Positions 62,901 through 64,000 of a stretch of 64,000 nucleotides of DNA are shown piece by piece. Where the stretch lies: assembly GCA_963804045.1 (NCBI GenBank), contig CAWDOR010000031.1:124001-188000 (forward strand), read 5' to 3'. The notes beneath the pieces are model-generated. The model had not been told where the DNA came from and made no database searches. It saw only the letters and a list, made by a program, of their open reading frames with translations. The stretch is from Rhodoblastus sp963804045 (GTDB lineage Bacteria > Pseudomonadota > Alphaproteobacteria > Rhizobiales > Beijerinckiaceae). The position numbers and the translations under genes are program-made. The first letter of the stretch is position 1. Every line of letters starts with the position of its first letter.

Positions 62901-64000
62901 CGATAGACTGCGCACCGGAATAAAGAAACACGCCGATGCCCGACACGGACGCGCCGGTAATAGAAAGAGATCCCGAATTGTTGATGATTCCAGCCGAAGT
63001 ATCGGCATAAAAACCAGGTCCAGACTGAGACGTTGCGGTAATGCCGATGGCGCCCGAGGTCGTGAGATTTGTCGATGGCGCCAGATAAACGCCGCTCTCC
63101 GTGGTCGAGCCGCCAAAGACGGTCCCCGTTCCCGCGCCCGCGTCAAGCGTGGCGCCATTGAAATTGACCGCGGAATTCGATCCGGCGCTCGGCGCCATTA
63201 TGCTCAAATTGCCGCTGGAGGTTGAAATCGTCGCGGCGTTGAGCGTCATGACCGCTCCCGCCGTCGGGCCGCTGACGGCGTAAAGGCCGAGATTTCCGGC
63301 GCCTGTCGCCGTCACATTCGCCCCGGACATGACGGTGAGCCAGCCGCTGGAGGCGAGGCTCAAGTTGGCGCCGGAGGACCAGGAAACGGGGTTCGCAATG
63401 GTCAGGGGGCCACTGGTGGTCGAAACCAGCACATTGCCCGCGCCAAGGAAATTCTGCAGCGACGTGGTGTTGACGTTGAACGAGGAATCGGCGGAAGTGG
63501 AAACGTTCAGGCCGGTGGAGTTTGTGCCCAGAATGGTTGTCGCGCCGCGCAAGGTCGGCGCATAGGCGCCGCTGGCGTTGAAATACCAGGTTCCGGAAAA
63601 ATCCCAGCCGGAGAAGGTGCTTTGGCTTTGCATATTCGCCGTCGTTTCGCCGGTCGCGCCAGGGCCGACGCCGCCATAGTCCTGGCCTGTCGTCGTCGTG
63701 TTCCAGTACGATCCCGAAACCATTCCGTTTCCAGCAGCATAACCGACCAGGCCGCCGACGGACGATCCGCCGCTCACAGCGCCCGCGGCGTAAGAATTGA
63801 CGATGGAGCCGGAGCTGTTGAAATTTCCGACCAGGCCGCCCACCCAGGAGGCAGACGATGCGTTGACGGCTCCGGTGGCGTAGCTGTCGAGGATCGCGCC
63901 GTTGGAATAGCCGGCGAGTCCGCCGAAACTGAATTGGCCCGCAGCGCCTTTGACCGCGCCTGTCGCGGAGACATTTTGAACCGCGCCTCCGGTCTCGATG
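56899..64000 (-). CDS. Giant multi-repeat surface protein, N-terminus beyond the window
   Basis: At least 2366 residues are in the window and the frame is still open at 64000. In order it has GLUG-like repeats (GGLVGNFNSSGSIVNSYA), a long glycine/serine/threonine-rich beta-helix region with autotransporter-associated strand repeats (LTGVNTYSGPTTVSSGSLEI, LSGANSYTGATTVAAGTLNL), a YDG-like region (SDSKTYGADDTTTIAGDY), six MBG-type repeats, and a linker. The end has one membrane helix (IAGASLMLTAGFVGWLLRGG) with SMPLWRGFDPLTIM after it, and no beta-barrel. It is probably a secreted adhesin held at the cell surface. The stop overlaps the cyclase start. Confidence 0.85.
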   Translation of the reverse strand, partial: IETGGAVQNVSATGAVKGAAGQFSFGGLAGYSNGAILDSYATGAVNASSASWVGGLVGNFNSSGSIVNSYAAGAVSGGSSVGGLVGYAAGNGMVSGSYWNTTTTGQDYGGVGPGATGETTANMQSQSTFSGWDFSGTWYFNASGAYAPTLRGATTILGTNSTGLNVSTSADSSFNVNTTSLQNFLGAGNVLVSTTSGPLTIANPVSWSSGANLSLASSGWLTVMSGANVTATGAGNLGLYAVSGPTAGAVMTLNAATISTSSGNLSIMAPSAGSNSAVNFNGATLDAGAGTGTVFGGSTTESGVYLAPSTNLTTSGAIGITATSQSGPGFYADTSAGIINNSGSLSITGASVSGIGVFLYSGAQSIANNGAGSLQISGLSLSPNDYGLAINSNLTTSGGVTISGTNADSSYGAYFNGSNITDSSGSLTISASSAGGNAVWVNGGTLALTNSGAGAFQLIGSSTLARGIRFNTGANLTVSGAVTLSGTSSQSDGLSFKGGNTITISSGSPTFTGVSTSYNGVYLQGATTIDNETATQVAFSGTSASGYGLKIESAANVTTAGPVLLAGASSSSYGLVNVGGNTIAALSGGLVMSGSSSSGTGVILQGTATLANGGGGLTVTGSSASTSGEGVNIQSGAVYTTSGGVAFTDMAGSLGATAVDVAGTLTASSGSLTVAPNSANNILVKSGATLSSTGSGAIALTTNGAGTITNAGTISGGASAGAITLTTTGTGAISDGAGTIAQAGPGAITLQATGSGAITADAVTYSNAAANILTISASGGAVDISNNIVSSGGALAIDVSGPNIWGSANIASGGGLATFATAGGWSLSGVISGTGGVTVSGTGLMELTGVNTYSGPTTVSSGSLEIGNAGSLGSGSYAGAISIASGATFEYNSSAAQTLSGAISGSGWFEKYNAASILTLSGANSFSGVTWIGGGTLALANSGALGGATAVTVASAATLSLSNVSATLGSGGNVTLTDGSTLSGTGTLTIPPFSGAALNIWGGVSINGGAGLTVNASSNNGYSAGVGLSSGSVLTTTGTVTLNATGTGAAGSNYAFSTNGAATLDASSGTLTVNVTPTAGDIGVNLAGPLTVGGAVTLNAASNYGGSVFNFTGSPGLTLLANANLALNVTGGSDPYAMNASGYNWVLGSGAVATLTGSKPLVWDGAWTVTGGTVNVQTPVSATGASTIADTGAMNVSGAISGSGAITLSGGAFNFSGANSYAGATTVSAGTLQAGSTTAFGSNSAVTVASGATLDLNGSSNAIGSLAGAGAVTDSSTTAATLTTGGANASTTFSGGVQNGAGTVSLTQNGTGTLTLSGANSYTGATTVAAGTLNLSGSWNVGSNTATTSVAAGATLSGAGTITATTLSDSGVGTVSLTGANAVGALASSGTVGPFAFNNAQSLSIGSVSSSGALTVTTTPGSGANLTLAGGAVLSSSSANTAITLAADNAFINNAGASALSTPSGRWLVFSSAPGGDAFNNLNSGNVAIWATTYASSGGAVGQSGNRYVFATQPVLTFASTSDSKTYGADDTTTIAGDYSVAGYQPGVAGAFLGDSAASAYSGAPSVTSAGSTATAVVSGSPYMIAISQGGLSAANGYAFAFASSGTLAVNPAGVIVTALGGSSTYGASPSNPGLSATGLQNGESVSALTGLSNSFGVTNATNAGTYALNLAGALTNPNYVVSSAVAGSWTVNPAGVIVTALGGSSTYGASPSNPGLSATGLQNGESVSALTGLSNSFGVTSATNAGTYALNVAGALTNPNYVVSSAVAGSWTVNPAGVIVTALGGSSTYGASPSNPGLSATGLQNGESVSALTGLSNSFGVTSATNAGTYALNVAGALTNPNYVVSSAVAGSWTVNPAGVIVTALGGSSTYGASPSNPGLSATGLQNGESVSALTGLSNSFGVTSATNAGTYALNVAGALTNPNYVVSSAVAGNWTVNPAGVIVTALGGSSTYGASPSNPGLSATGLQNGESVSVLTGLSNSFGVTSATNAGTYALNVAGALTNPNYVVSSAVAGSWTVNPAGVIVAALGGSSTYGASPSNPGLSATGLQNGESVSVLTGLGNSFGVSARTRVGDYIMNVVGGLTNGNYTVTSVRSSNWMVIPLRGPQSDELSPSNAGLAVKAPSINGGSAAVNGIDDPSSNINVSAAGSVGLLSSVSSSRSGAGSPSAAPPAGASREKNIGGGAGLPATAPASALIGVAPTAPHLADALTNLAATAAKPSCADESGGGIGGDANPSIPGASSDLQTRGCRSAAQASSRIDRALSTFDREAMVSAIAREFAEARRSAKAPRATLNIAIAGASLMLTAGFVGWLLRGGALLSALLSSMPLWRGFDPLTIMMPAKRPDEDADQPPSDVDRIFDGVRS
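57694..59169 (-). repeat. Six tandem 246-bp repeats (82-residue MBG-type units)
   Basis: Units of exactly 246 bases begin at NPAG codons, with the CATAGGTCGA word recurring at 57891, 58137, 58383 and onward. The middle four are almost identical in DNA, differing by a few bases, which implies recent duplication or gene conversion. The first differs slightly (TNATNAG, NLAG) and the last has a diverged second half. Each codes for one beta-sandwich unit of the form VIVTALGGSSTYGASPSNPG. Confidence 0.9.

Overview
The window is about 64 kb of high-GC alphaproteobacterial DNA. Several features point to the order Hyphomicrobiales (Rhizobiales): the block xerD / 47-residue membrane protein / aroK / aroB / CBS-domain protein; metX-metW divergent from a chorismate mutase; an NdvA/ChvA-like glucan exporter; and small conserved proteins beside rpsU. 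A methylotroph-type lineage (Beijerinckiaceae/Methylocystaceae) is a guess from gene content, not a demonstration. No rRNA, tRNA, CRISPR array, intact insertion sequence or phage module was seen.

Layout. 0-12.7 kb is housekeeping: a DUF2125 protein (cut by the left edge), chorismate mutase, metX-metW, a soluble PAS chemoreceptor, xerD with its small upstream membrane protein, shikimate kinase running in frame into 3-dehydroquinate synthase, a CNNM/CBS protein, a UvrD-like helicase and DNA polymerase IV. 13-20.6 kb is a terminal-oxidase operon: heme O synthase, subunit III, Sco, subunit II, an atypical subunit I with a Tyr-Ser-His-Pro motif in place of the glutamate motif, a 43-residue membrane peptide, DUF420, a second heme-copper-oxidase-like polypeptide and a TlpA-like thioredoxin. 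20.6-30.7 kb, all on the minus strand, holds a GntR regulator, a four-gene glycan cluster (GT4, methyltransferase, two large GT2), an RTX-type repeat protein and an unknown beta-rich protein. 30.7-31.6 kb is AT-richer and has no convincing gene. 31.6-43.9 kb holds greA, carB, a small cytochrome c, GtrA, TspO, an O-methyltransferase, a three-gene fatty-acid oxidation operon (thiolase, 3-hydroxyacyl-CoA dehydrogenase/hydratase, acyl-CoA dehydrogenase) behind a palindromic operator, and a DUF2147 protein. 43.9-50 kb holds a PAS-GGDEF-EAL protein, the glucan exporter and a SPINDLY-type glycosyltransferase. 50-54 kb is a cold-shock and translation island: two csp genes around an RhlE-type DEAD-box helicase, then rpsU and two small conserved proteins. 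54-55.3 kb contains an IS21 transposase remnant and a small secreted protein. 55.3-64 kb is a giant surface protein (N-terminus beyond the window) whose stop codon overlaps the start of a membrane diguanylate cyclase.

Two themes stand out. First, the surface: the giant repeat protein is co-translated with a c-di-GMP synthase, and the same window holds a second c-di-GMP enzyme, an RTX protein, glycan-building genes and a glucan exporter. This fits an adhesion/biofilm programme, but that is inference. Second, data quality: five otherwise intact genes (aroB, the CNNM gene, the second oxidase-like gene, the RTX gene and the SPINDLY gene) are each broken by a frameshift that deletion of a single base would repair, always in the same direction. 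This looks more like insertion-type sequencing error than decay, and those genes should be treated as probably intact until the reads are checked.
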